In this document: piece by piece, positions 51,691-61,459 of the stretch
How the letters are laid out: every line of letters starts with the position of its first letter
Numbering within the stretch: the first letter of the stretch is position 1
Assembly (NCBI GenBank): GCA_009829735.1
Contig: CM020618.1
Coordinates: 26,636,894 to 26,700,893 of the forward strand
Length of the DNA stretch: 64,000 nt
Direction: 5' to 3'
Source: Pyropia yezoensis
Taxonomy: Eukaryota; Rhodophyta; Bangiophyceae; Bangiales; Bangiaceae
Notes under the pieces: generated by a model
Databases searched by the model: none
What the model was told of the DNA's origin: nothing
What the model saw: only the letters and a program-made list of their open reading frames with translations
Made by a program: the position numbers and the translations under genes

Positions 51691-54081
51691 TACCGCCACC
51701 TGATGGCCGTTGAGCAGCACCCGCACCGCAGCACGAAGGGCCACCTCGGTTTTTCCAAAGCCCACATCCCCCACCACAAGCCGTTCCATTGGCCGTGTGC
51801 GGTCACTCAGGTCGCCCAGCACTTCCCCAATCGCCACCTCCTGGTCGGGGGTGAGGGCAAACGAGCAGCTATCTGCAAAAATCTTCTCAGCCACCGCGTG
51901 CACAGCATAGGGCGGGCGCGCAAGCGACTGGCGGGCGGCATAGAGGGCGCCCAGGTTGACCAGCTGCTTGCGGATTTTGTCCCGTGTCACGGCCCGCGCC
52001 CGCGCCCGCCCGCGCCGCGCCTTGAGGTCATCGTACGCGTGCACCGACGCAACCGCGTCGAGAGGCCGTCCGCCCGCGGCCTGTTGCTCAGCCGTCTCGG
52101 TGACTGGCGTGAGGGCGTCGAGCTGGGCGGCAGGGAGGTAAATATCCCCGTCGCGGTACTCGACGACGGCGTACTCCTGGTCCCCCGACCGCTCCAGCCC
52201 GCGGAACCGCCCAATGCCGTTGCGCGGGTGGGACACGAGCGACCCAATGGACAACACCGCCACAGGAGCCGACGCGGCCGCCTCGGCGGCGGCGCGCACT
52301 TCCGCTGGATCGGGGGCGACGGAGCCCGAACCCACGGCCGTACGCATGGCCGCCACAAATGACCGGCCCTGCGCTTCCATCGCGGCGCCTTCGGGGGACA
52401 TGCCGGCCGACGCAGCCACCGCTGCCGCCGAGGCCGCCGCCGCCGCCACCGCCGCTCCGTTGACGCCCGCCGCGGGGGAACCACCACCAACGTCGGCTGG
52501 CGACAACACGTCCGCCACAAGGGCGCGCCGGCGGCCTTCGTTGGCCGCTCGCGCCGCGTCCGCATCGGCGGTGGTGGCAGCGCCCGCGGCACCCCCCCCC
52601 GCGCCCGCCACGCCCCATCCACCCGCACGGGCAGCCAGGGGCGACGCCGCTGCCGCCGCCGCCGCCGCGCCCGCGACCGACGCGGACGTACCTGACGTTA
52701 CAGGCGCAACCGCCCCGCCCGTGCGCAGGCGGATGCCGTTGGCGTCGGAGCGGCCCCAGCCCGAACTGCCGCTGCCGCCGCCGACGCCGTCCACACCATT
52801 GGTCGGCGCGCCCCTGATGGCGTCGGCGCCAGACGCGCCAGCCAGCCCCCCCCCAACTGTGTCACCCGGTGCCAGCGGCGTCGCGGACGCTCGTCTCCGT
52901 CCGCCTGCGGCGACCGATGGTGGGGGGGACAATGGGCCAGCGTCCCCCCCCTCGCCGGCGCCATCCTGCGCGGCCACGGCCGCGGCCGCTGCGGCAAGCA
53001 GGGCCTCCCGCTCATCCAGAACATCCCGCACCTCCGGGCTGTACACAGGGTTGACCCGCACCCGCCGTGCGGACGTCGACGACGACACCGCGGGCGGCGA
53101 CGATGCCGACGACGACACCGGTGGGGGCTGTGCGTCTTCGTCGAGGGCGCCCTCTGACCAGTGCGCCGGCTGGTTGGCTACGCCTACCCCCGCTGCCCCT
53201 GCCGCCGCCGTAGCCGTGCGCGGCGTCGACACGAGCGTGGGGCCGTCTAGAGGGCCGCCGCCTCGCAGCCCCCCCCCCCGCCCCCGCCCCCGCCCGCGCC
53301 CGCGCCCCCGCCCTCCCACTGCCCCCCCACCACGCCCCCGCCCGTGAAAGGCGGGCCCTGGCACCACCCCCGGCGCTTCGGCGGCGGCGGCCGCCACCTC
53401 ACCCAGCTCACCACGGACCATCTCCAACCCGCCCCCCTCCTCCTCCCCCATCCGTGGGGCGTTGCCAAAGAGGCCGTCAATGCCGCCCGCGCCCGACACG
53501 GCCGCCAGCAGGTCGCTGTCACCGGTGCCCGCGTCGGCGCCGTTGCCGAGGAGGTCCTCTGCGTTGGGGGCGTCAAAATACGAGGCGGGGCCGGCCGTTT
53601 CGGCAGCCGCCGCGGCCGCTGCCGCAGCAGCAGCGGCGCCCGCCGCCTCGGCCGCCTCGGCCGTCACGGCAGCGGCGGCAGCCGCCGCCGAGCCGCCGCG
53701 GCTGCCCACGCCACCGCCGCGGCCTCGCCGCGCGGGGCCACGTCCTCGCCGCTTGACGAGCGGCGGTGGCGCCTCATCATCAGGGGTCTTGGGGTTGAAA
53801 AAGACCTCCTCGTTCGCCGGTGGGCGCCCCCGCGCGAGCGCCGTCATGGGCGACGCCCTCGGGGCGTCGGCCGCGCCGCCGCCGCCGCTGCTGCTGCCGC
53901 TGCCGCTGCCGCCCCCGCCGCCGCCGCCTCCCCCCGCCACTGCCGGCGGTAGGAGGGCGGGGGGACGCCGAGAGGGCGGGGGCAACCGCCCGCCCCCCAC
54001 CCAGCGCCGCCGGCCGGGCGGGAGGAGGGTGGGCGGCACAAATGCCGTGGACGGAAGGGATGGTGCTGGTGGGAGACCCAT
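51691..54081 (-). CDS. MFD: Transcription-repair coupling factor (Mfd/TRCF-like), truncated after motif I
   Basis: The start at ATG 54081 gives a hydroxyl- and Pro-rich N-terminus ending in GRRRW that could be a plastid transit peptide. About 550 residues of Gly/Ala/Pro-rich low complexity follow, with no UvrB-like domains, as in plant-type homologues. The RNA polymerase interaction domain (CarD/Tudor-like) is clear at about residues 608-660 (IGSLVSHPRNGIGRFRGLER, then EYRDGDIYLP). The SF2 translocase begins with ALTPDQEVAIGEVLGDL and motif I GDVGFGKTEVALRAA (about 51735-51780), identical in style to Mfd. Similarity stops at HQVAV (51691), where a GTACCG donor-like site occurs. Helicase motifs Ia to VI are not in the window. 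Such proteins release stalled RNA polymerase and recruit repair. Confidence 0.75.
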
Positions 54082-55192
54082 GGCGGCGTCGACGGCGGCG
54101 CGGGGACAATGGGAGGACGACAGACGGGGGCCCCGGCAAGAGAGGGGGGGGGGGGGGGGGGGGCGACGGCGAGGGCCCGCTCGCAGGTAGCGACAGCACC
54201 AGCCCGGGGGCAGGGAGGCGGGGGTGGGCGTATCGGCGGGAGACAGGATGGCGCACAGGGGGATTGGATACGCCCGTGGTGGCCGCGCTGAAGCGACAGT
54301 GAGGAAGCACCGGGGCGGGGCGCAGAGGGGGTGACCACCGGGGCCACCGGGGCGTGCCTGACGCCGCCGAACGGCCCCTTGGCGCCGCGCAGGTGCCCGG
54401 GGGGGGGGGGGGGAGGCGGACGAGCGTTGGTACGCCACTCAGCGGGCGTTGGCCAGTGGCGGCGGCGGCGGCGGCGGCTCGCCCTCCCCGCGACGAACAG
54501 CACCGACGACGTGGGAGTGGGGTGGGGTGGAGCTCGTCCTGGCGACACGCCACGCACGGGGGGGGGGGGGAATTGCGCTACAGGAAGTACCAGGAAGGTA
54601 TCGCAATGGAAAGTGGATTGTCGGGGCGGAGCGTCGGATTGGGGAGATCGAAGACGGCTGGATCATCCCAACCGTGGAAGGGGATTGGGAACGGCCGAGG
54701 CCACGATCGCTGACGATCGCGGCAGTCTAGGCCTTCCACGTGGCTACGATCGTGTGTGTGTGTAATGCGGGGGCGCCTAGAGGCCCGGCCAGTTGCCGGC
54801 GGCAACCCAGATATCATAGATACAGACCTCACACGTGTGCATGGCGGTGTGGCACGTCCGTGCGGTTACAGTGCAGTAGTACTTCCACCCAAGATGTGGG
54901 CGCGACCGAGAACGACCGGCCTCGGTGGGTGACGCAGCCGGTGTTTGCCTTACAACCCCTGTCGATGTACGCCGTGGGCCTAAGATCGAGCGCCACGGTA
55001 CGCGCTCTGTTTGTTCTCACCGTCTGGGAACGCCCTGCCGTCCCCAGGACGGTGCCTCCTGCTTTCCCGAAGTGTGTGGTGGCTCTTCTTCCGTCGCACA
55101 GGCTCTTCGGTGTGTCGCCGCTCCTCTTGCGCGGCTCCGACTTGGCTCCTCTGGGGTGAAGCTGGTTCTGCGATTAGCGGTTGGCCCCCTTG
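54082..55192. other. Intergenic between divergent TRCF and NTPase genes
   Basis: This stretch should contain both promoters. It includes a G run at 54144-54163 and others near 54400 and 54560. No gene is supported. From 54700 the composition becomes ordinary. Confidence 0.4.
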
Positions 55193-57604
55193 ATGGACCC
55201 CGTGACAGCTGCCCCGGGAGCTACCCTTCCCTTTGTCTGTCCACCCGGGCTCGTCGCATCTGCCTCTCTGGCGGTGCCGACGCGAGTTCGCTCCAAGGCT
55301 ACGGTCCTTCCTTGCCGCCGGGTCAACCTGCTGTCAAGCGCTTCCGCATGGTCGGGTCATCTGTGGCGGCCCCGTACTAGCTTTGCTCTAGCTAAGTACT
55401 CGCCTCTCCCGCTGAGCGGGCCTGTGTGTGCGTTGAGCGACAAGGCGGCGGAACCTCGGGAGAGGAGGTCCTCTGGCTTTCCGCACAACACCAGTGACTT
55501 CCGCACATGGCGTGCACGGGGCGACTATTACCGGGACAATACCAAGTTTGTCCGGTTCTTGGACAGTCTTGTCGACAGTCCTCATGTGGCCCTCTACAGG
55601 CCACCGCGCTTTGGGAAGTCTTTGCTCTGTTCCATGATTCAGGCGTACTACGACGTCGCCGACAAGGACTCGTTTCACGAGCTTTTTGATGGGCTGGACA
55701 TTGGGGCGCATCCAACTGAGCATGCCTCCTCGTACTACGTCCTTGCACTCGACCTGTCAGTCGTCCCATCTGGTACCTGGACCGTGCAGGAAGCCTTTGG
55801 CGAAATGAACAGGGTCATCAATGAGAGCTGCATAGCGTTCAAGCGGCGGTACGGGCTGTCGTTCAACATTGTGAAGAACGCCGTCCACTCGGTTGCCAAC
55901 GCCTGCAGGGCGGTGGCTGCACTCAAGGACAACAAGATGTATATCATCCTGGACGAGTACGACCGTCTTCCCAATGCGGTCATGTCCGAAGGGCCCCGTG
56001 CAGTCAAAGACTACGAGGCGATCTTGTGTGACGACGCCGAGGCTGCCAAGGTCTGTGCTCGTGATGTCGCGGAGCCGGATGGGGAATCGGTGGACGATGT
56101 CTTCGAGGAGTGGTATACGTGCTCGTCCCCTATCCGGGCGCTCTACTCCCTTTTCAAGAACCTGACCGACAAGCCGGGCAAGTGGGACTACGTGCATGTG
56201 AGGACCTTCACGACGGGCATATCTCCAGTCGCTTTGGCGGACGCCTCGATTTTCAATGTGGCCAAGAACCTGACTGCCATGGACGAGGCGTGGGACGTGC
56301 TCGGCTTCACTCGCGATGACGTGGCGGCGGCCATCGATCGCGCCAACATGGTCCCCGCGTCGTGCCGAGAAGCGCTGCTCGAGTTGCTTAGTTCCTGGTT
56401 CAACGACCTCCGGTTCTTTGTGCGGGACAGTTTCCCCACGCTGTTCCACCCGATGCTCTGCATGCTGGTGCTGAGTGACTTGGAACTAGTGCGGAGCAGC
56501 AGAAGCAAGATGTCAGAAATCCTGGGCATGCAGCTGCCCGATTGCGACGAGCTACGGCCTGGCGGCCCGGCCCTCATCCACCCGACAGTACGGCATCCTC
56601 TTAGTCAGGTCGAGTACATGCCTTCAGCCGTCGTTGACCTGGCGAATGTCACGGTCAACAACAGCGTTGTCGAGCTCTTTTCTAAGCGCCTCCTGGCAGG
56701 TGCCAGTTTTTCGTTTGATGAGCTCTTTCGCGAGGCGGAGGTTCCTGTGGCCCTTCTGCAGGTTGCTTTCAAGCAGTCGGAGCTGCTCAACTTGTCTTCC
56801 ACCGAGAACGGCCGCGCCGTTGACCGCATGCGGCTGCTCCTGCTTTACCACGGCATGTTGACGTGCTGTGGTATGGTTTCCCGCGTGGGTGCCGACGGGA
56901 AGGTCGCTGAGTACTACCGCGTTCGTACGTCTAATGTGGCTGCATCTCTCGCTGCGCGACCGCTCGAGACCCAGCTGGTAGGCGGGATTCCAAGGCCCCT
57001 TGATTTGCTACAAAATCCCACAGAAGAGCTCGTGACCGAGTACATCCAGCTTCTTTGCGAGACTGGCGTGCGGCGCGTGAACGAGGCCAGCTACCAACAA
57101 GGCATCCTTGCGTGGATCAAGAGCTGGTCGAACACGAGCAGGCGCACAGATATCAAGGCAACTGTTGAAGTTCCTGTGCGGCTCGTCGGGTCTGGGCTTG
57201 TCCGGTACGTCGACTTCGAGCTTCGAGACGACTCAAGTGGTCGAGCGTTGATCATTGAGCTCAAGCACATCCCTCTGTCCGCAATAGAGAAGAGCCCGTG
57301 GCGCAGCCTCAAAGGCGGCATGGCGGGGTTGACAAACTTCTTGCGGGGCAAGAACGACGGCATCTCCCTTTCAACGGACCAGCTGCTCGCTTTGCGCATC
57401 AAGCCTTCCTGGAAGCCGCACCGCCTGCCCGCCGGGAAGGAGGATTTGGACCTGTGCGTCAAAGACGTGTGTGACGGTGCAATGGAGCAGCTGCAAGAGC
57501 AGGTGGCAATGTATCGGCGGAAAGGGACATTGTATGCGTTTGTGGTGGTGGTGATACACCGGCGAGTCTTGACGCTGCAGCTTTCTGAGCCGCGATTGCC
57601 GTAG
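55193..57604 (+). CDS. AAA-like NTPase with C-terminal PD-(D/E)XK nuclease domain
   Basis: The intact ORF of 803 codons starts at ATG 55193. Residues 1-80 look like an organelle transit or secretory leader, or a disordered header. The NTPase domain follows: FRTWRARGDYYRDNTKFV, Walker A RPPRFGKSLL (about residue 135) and Walker B MYIILDEYDRLP (about residue 252). This matches the AAA-ATPase-like domain that precedes PDDEXK_9-type nucleases. A helical middle leads to the nuclease core at about residues 670-700, with VDFELRDD, then the E-x-K of LIIELKH, and a terminal EQVAMYRRKGTLYAFVVVV strand-helix. In eukaryotes this pair occurs in Crinkler/RHS-type effectors and related transposons, where the nuclease can be toxic to cells. 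Whether this copy is a mobile-element gene or a domesticated one is unknown. The frame and key residues are intact. Confidence 0.75.
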   Translation: MDPVTAAPGATLPFVCPPGLVASASLAVPTRVRSKATVLPCRRVNLLSSASAWSGHLWRPRTSFALAKYSPLPLSGPVCALSDKAAEPRERRSSGFPHNTSDFRTWRARGDYYRDNTKFVRFLDSLVDSPHVALYRPPRFGKSLLCSMIQAYYDVADKDSFHELFDGLDIGAHPTEHASSYYVLALDLSVVPSGTWTVQEAFGEMNRVINESCIAFKRRYGLSFNIVKNAVHSVANACRAVAALKDNKMYIILDEYDRLPNAVMSEGPRAVKDYEAILCDDAEAAKVCARDVAEPDGESVDDVFEEWYTCSSPIRALYSLFKNLTDKPGKWDYVHVRTFTTGISPVALADASIFNVAKNLTAMDEAWDVLGFTRDDVAAAIDRANMVPASCREALLELLSSWFNDLRFFVRDSFPTLFHPMLCMLVLSDLELVRSSRSKMSEILGMQLPDCDELRPGGPALIHPTVRHPLSQVEYMPSAVVDLANVTVNNSVVELFSKRLLAGASFSFDELFREAEVPVALLQVAFKQSELLNLSSTENGRAVDRMRLLLLYHGMLTCCGMVSRVGADGKVAEYYRVRTSNVAASLAARPLETQLVGGIPRPLDLLQNPTEELVTEYIQLLCETGVRRVNEASYQQGILAWIKSWSNTSRRTDIKATVEVPVRLVGSGLVRYVDFELRDDSSGRALIIELKHIPLSAIEKSPWRSLKGGMAGLTNFLRGKNDGISLSTDQLLALRIKPSWKPHRLPAGKEDLDLCVKDVCDGAMEQLQEQVAMYRRKGTLYAFVVVVIHRRVLTLQLSEPRLP

Positions 57605-58444
57605 ATTGGCGGCGTCGTCTACTGATAAGGTGGCCGAGCACATGGGCGTCGCGGTCAGCGATGATGACTAAAGATGGGTCTAGACCTGCCCGTGATTGGC
57701 AAGGTGGTCTGCGCTCTGCCTCGTGGGTATTGCACGTGTGACTTGCGCTCACCGCACATGTTCTTGCGTTGGGTGGGTTGTCCTCTTTGTTTGCATGGTG
57801 TATGTCTGTACACGGTGCGTATTACGCGTCGCCTCCCTCCCCGCCACCGGCGTCACGGCTATGGTGCTGGAAGTAGTCGGCTGCAACGGCGCTGGTGGCG
57901 GCGGCGCTGGTGGGAATGGGCAGCAGCGGTGGCGGCGGCAGCGGCATCGAGGTGAAGGCGGCAGCGGCATCGAAGTGAAGGCGGCAGCGGGCAAGGTGGC
58001 CGCGGTGGCGTCGGTCGGTGTCGGCAGCGGGCAAGGTGGCCGCGTTGGCGTCGGTCGGTGTCGGCAGCGGGCAAGGTGGCCGCGGTGACGTCGGTCGGTG
58101 TCGGCAGCGGCAAGGTGGTGGCGGCGGCTTGGGTTAATGGCGGATGCGCCGGCACGGCGGTGCCGGCGGCATTGGCGGCAATGGCGAGGGGGCGGCGTCG
58201 GTTGGGGACGGCGGCGACGGTGGTCATAGTGGCGGCGGCAAGGAGGCAGCGGCAAGGAGGCAGCGGCGAGGGCGGGAATGGCGACGGAGGCGGCGGGAAC
58301 GGTGATGCCGGCTGCGGTGAAGGGGGCGGCATTGCGGCGGCGAAGAGCTGACGGCGGCGGCAGGGTTCGCGGAGGCGGCGGCGGCGGCGGTGGTGGCGAC
58401 AGCGGCATGGTGAGCGGCGGAAGCGGCGGCAGCGGAGACGACCT

Positions 58445-58483
<39 letters not shown>

Positions 58484-58596
58484 TGGCGGTGGCTGTGGCG
58501 GTCATCGCGGCGGTGGCTGCGGGGGCGGTGATTGCGGCGGCGGCAAGATGGCGGCGGCGGCAAGGTGCGTTGTGGCAGCGGGGGCGGTGATGGCGG
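57605..58596. other. Intergenic, GGC-rich low complexity
   Basis: After about 250 nt of ordinary flank the DNA becomes GGC/GGT-rich. A 40-bp unit is repeated three times at 57984-58103. No gene is supported. Confidence 0.4.
57984..58103. repeat. 40-bp tandem repeat, three copies
   Basis: The unit begins gcagcgggcaaggtggccgc and is repeated at 57984, 58024 and 58064 with single-base changes, followed by a partial copy. Confidence 0.85.
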
Positions 58597-60299
58597 CAAC
58601 AGCAACGTGGGGGCGCGTACATGCGGTGAAGGCTGCGGCGGGGGGGGCGGTGATCGCGGCGGCGGCAAAGTGGCGGTGTTGTTGGGCGGCGATAGCGGCG
58701 GCGGCGGGGACGGTGGTGGCGGTGGCGGCATGGTGACGGCAGGTGGGGGCGGTGGCGTCCGCGAGGAGGTGACGGCGGCTGCCTTTGTGGGATCGCCGGG
58801 GGGATGTTCCGCCGGGCCTGTCGCAGTCGTCCTGTCGGGACGGGGCATCGGAAGGGGGGCCCCCTCCCGGTCGAGCCATCACCTTGCCGGCGGTCGGCTG
58901 CGGACATTGGGGACAAGCGTTGGGTGGTGGCCGGTGGGAGGCCCCTCCATGCTTGTCGCGCTTGGTCAGGGGTGGGGCAACCGGAGGGCTGCCCTTCTTT
59001 TTCGCTGCGTCTACGACTTTGTTTCTGCCTGCAGCACCGGCGGCTGTGCTTCCCGCGGCGCCCGCCGTGTGGCGGCGGCAGCGACAGGGTAGCTGCAGTG
59101 GCAACAAGGTGGCGGCGCTAGCGGCACGGTGGTGGCGCCGGAGTTGGCGGCGGTGGCGGCGGCGGCAAGGTGGCGCCGTCGGTGGTCTTGGCGTCATTGG
59201 TACTTGGGCGGCGGCAAGGTAGCGGCGAGGTGGGCGGAAGCTGCAGCTTGGTGGCGGTGGCGGCGTGAGTGGGGGCGGCGAGCGGCAGCGGCGACGGCAG
59301 CGGCGTCGAGGGCTGTGATGGCAGCTGCGCTAACGTGGCGGCGCCTACGTTCGCGCCGACGACGAGGGAGCGGAGCATGGACAGCGTGTCGCCCAGCGAC
59401 GCGATATGAAACTCGTCTGGGAACACCTGCACGATGCAGTCGGCGAGGTACGACTGCGCGAGCGTGTCCCGGCAGGCGACCACCTGCGACGCCAGGCCCG
59501 GCAAGACCACCCGCCGATTGAGGGCGGGGGTGAGGCCGCTCAGTCGCGACAGGGTGGCCACGTTGCTGCCCACGAGCAGCCGGAGCTCCCGCCGCTCGGC
59601 CACCCGCGCCGCCCGCTCCCACGGCGGGATGTTGTGGGCCATTCGCACCCACAGGCGATTCGTCTCGGTCAAGTTCGACAGGAGAAAGTCAAAGTACGGT
59701 GCCGCCAGGGGGAAGGGGGGGGGGGGGCGCCAGCCGCTCGGGCGGGGGAGCCCTCAGCGGGGGACTCTGCGCCAGACCCGTCGGCAGGGTAGGAAGCGCG
59801 GGCCAGGGACCGCACCTGCTCCCCGCGCCCTTCATGGCCGCTAGGGGGGGGGCGCTCCCAGGCGGCTCGTGGTACACCACCTTTCGCCACGTCACCGCCA
59901 TAGCGGCCGTCGTCGTCGCTGTCACAACTCGTATCGTCATCCTCGTCGATGGCGGAGCTGAAGCCCGACCCCCCGTCGCTGTCACTGACGCTGCTGCTGC
60001 CGCTGTGCCAAGAAGGGTCGTCACCCCATTCCGTGCCCCCTCCCCAGCCAATCTCCCCCCCCACCCTCACGCCCCGGGCCGCCCGGCGCCGCTGAGGCCG
60101 CTGCCGCACCCGCCGCCGCCGCCGAGCCGCGACGGCGCCGGCCGCCTCCTTTTTCTGCGGCGGCCACCTCGGCCGCCTCCTCCTCCTCCCCAGCGGGCGC
60201 GTTGGGTAGCCGATCCCGCATCGATGGGGCGAGGTAGGCGCGGAGGAAGAGACCCCGTTGCGGGTGCTGCACCGCTCCGGCCATGTGCACCAGGTCCCG
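58597..60299. repeat. Segmental duplication, copy 2 (VPS35 segment)
   Basis: This matches 19344-21050 in the same orientation. Copy 2 continues into related VPS35 coding beyond 60299, so it is closer to the source. The left part is GGC-rich non-coding DNA. Confidence 0.9.
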
Positions 60300-60455
60300 C
60301 AGCACCGCCGCGACCGGCGCGCCCGCCGCACGTGCGTACACCGCGCCGGCGGTCACGAGGAGGTACAGCCGGGGTAGCGCCGATGGCGTAAACCGGACGC
60401 GCTCGTACAGCGGGCGGGGGGAGGACAGAAAGTCCACCGCGTCGACGGTGGCGCC
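59349..60455 (-). CDS. VPS35: VPS35-like retromer subunit, partial (copy 2)
   Basis: The minus strand reads VDFLSSPRPLYERVRF, LPRLYLLVTAGAVY, VLRDLVHMAGAVQHPQRGLF and RAYLAPSMRDRL. After an acidic low-complexity insert come FLLSNLTETNRLWVRMAH, ERRELRLLVGSNVATL, CRDTLAQSYLADCIVQVF and PDEFH. All are in VPS35 order, covering roughly residues 90-330 of the family. VPS35 is the scaffold of the retromer coat on endosomes. The frame shifts twice: in the acidic insert, where GTGAGG...ttggcacag may be an intron, and at a C run near 59715. The first 80 or so residues are not found upstream, and the C-terminal half is absent after VVGAN, where GTAGGC may be a donor. It is a partial gene as assembled. 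Confidence 0.7.
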
Positions 60456-60479
60456 GGCCGCGCCCCCCGCCCCGCCGCT

Positions 60480-60526
<47 letters not shown>

Positions 60527-61302
60527 TGCCGCCAGACGAGGCCCCCGCACCCGCGCCGCTGGGGCCCCCGCCGCCACCCCCCGCTCGGCCAGTGGTGGCG
60601 CCGGGTCGCCCCCCCCGCCGCCCCTCTGCCACAGCGATCGCGCCGCCGAGGGCAACACGGCGATAAGACAGCGCCGCGAGGAGGAACGGCCACGGCCGGC
60701 CGGGTAGGGTCCCCGCGGGAGGGGATCCCGGCGGCCGCCGTCGCGGTGAAGGGGAGCAGGCGCCGCCGACGCACGTCGGTGCAACTCCGCGCCGCGGCGA
60801 CCAGGTACGGGGCGGTCAACCAGTGCCCCCGCCGCCAGCCGCCGCGCTCCGTACAGCTGAAGAGGCCGACGGGGGCCGTCCGTTGGGGGACGGGGCGAAC
60901 CCCAACAGTGGGGAGCGGGGGATCGGGGGAAAGGGGTGGGGGAGGAAGGTGGTCAGAGGCGTGACGGCATGTGTCCCTCCGACGCGAGCGAGCAGCGTTG
61001 CGAGCGCTGCCACTGCGGGGGGGGGGGGGGGGCACAGCCGCAAGGGGATGAAGTGGGAAAAGGAAAAGCACCCGTCGCGAGTCAGAGCGGGCATCATGTC
61101 GTCAAGGGGTGCTACGCCCGCGGGGGCGCACTCAGGGGACAGGCTGTGGTCAGTTGGGTTCCAAAATACTCCAGTACACCCCACGTGCGCAGCCGCAACG
61201 AGCCGAACCGACGAGAAGTGCGCCCGTCCGACAGCGTCCCAGCCTGGTCAAGGGCAGAGAAGCCCAAGGCGACGATTGCGCACCTGGCACCACCCAACGT
61301 AC
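60456..61302. other. GC-rich flank, no supported gene
   Basis: A CCG/CCGCCG triplet run (60478-60535) opens the stretch. No VPS35 N-terminus is recognisable beyond it. Possible later exons of the VOC gene could lie at 60800-61250 on the minus strand, but none is convincing. Confidence 0.35.
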
Positions 61303-61455
61303 GTCAGCGCCCGCTTTTGAGAAACCCAACACATCCAAGACGAAGGCCGTGGCCGCCGATAGGGTGGGGGCGGTCAGCCCCACGTGGTGCACACCGGCAG
61401 TGAGCGGCGCCATGACCATGAGCGGCGCCATGACCATGAGCGGCGCCATGACCAT
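61303..61455 (-). CDS. Glyoxalase/VOC-fold protein, probable first exon
   Basis: ATG 61455 opens a frame that begins with three copies of MVMAPL and continues TAGVHHVGLTAPTLSAATAF, then VLDVLGFSKAGAD. The pattern H-H-V-G-L-T and F-x2-DVLGF is typical of the N-terminal beta-alpha unit of vicinal oxygen chelate proteins, where the first His binds metal. Similarity stops exactly at a GTACGT donor (61302). The open frame itself runs on to 61150 without resembling the family. Later exons were not identified, so substrate and function remain open. Confidence 0.5.
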
Positions 61456-61459
61456 GAGC
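61402..61459. repeat. 18-bp tandem repeat at the start of the VOC frame
   Basis: Three units of gagcggcgccatgaccat lie in a row. On the minus strand each supplies two in-frame ATG codons, so the true start is ambiguous. Confidence 0.85.

Noticed and set aside
52214..53347. A 377-codon + strand ORF
   Set aside because: It lies entirely antisense to the TRCF coding region and consists of Ala/Pro low complexity.
51691..54081. Bacterial contamination, because Mfd is best known from bacteria
   Set aside because: The Gly/Ala-rich N-terminus, lack of UvrB-like domains and the eukaryotic neighbours fit a nuclear gene for a plastid protein.
61150..61302. The rest of the ORF after the VOC motif as coding
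   Set aside because: Similarity ends at the GTACGT donor and the following residues do not resemble the fold, so only 61303-61455 was called.
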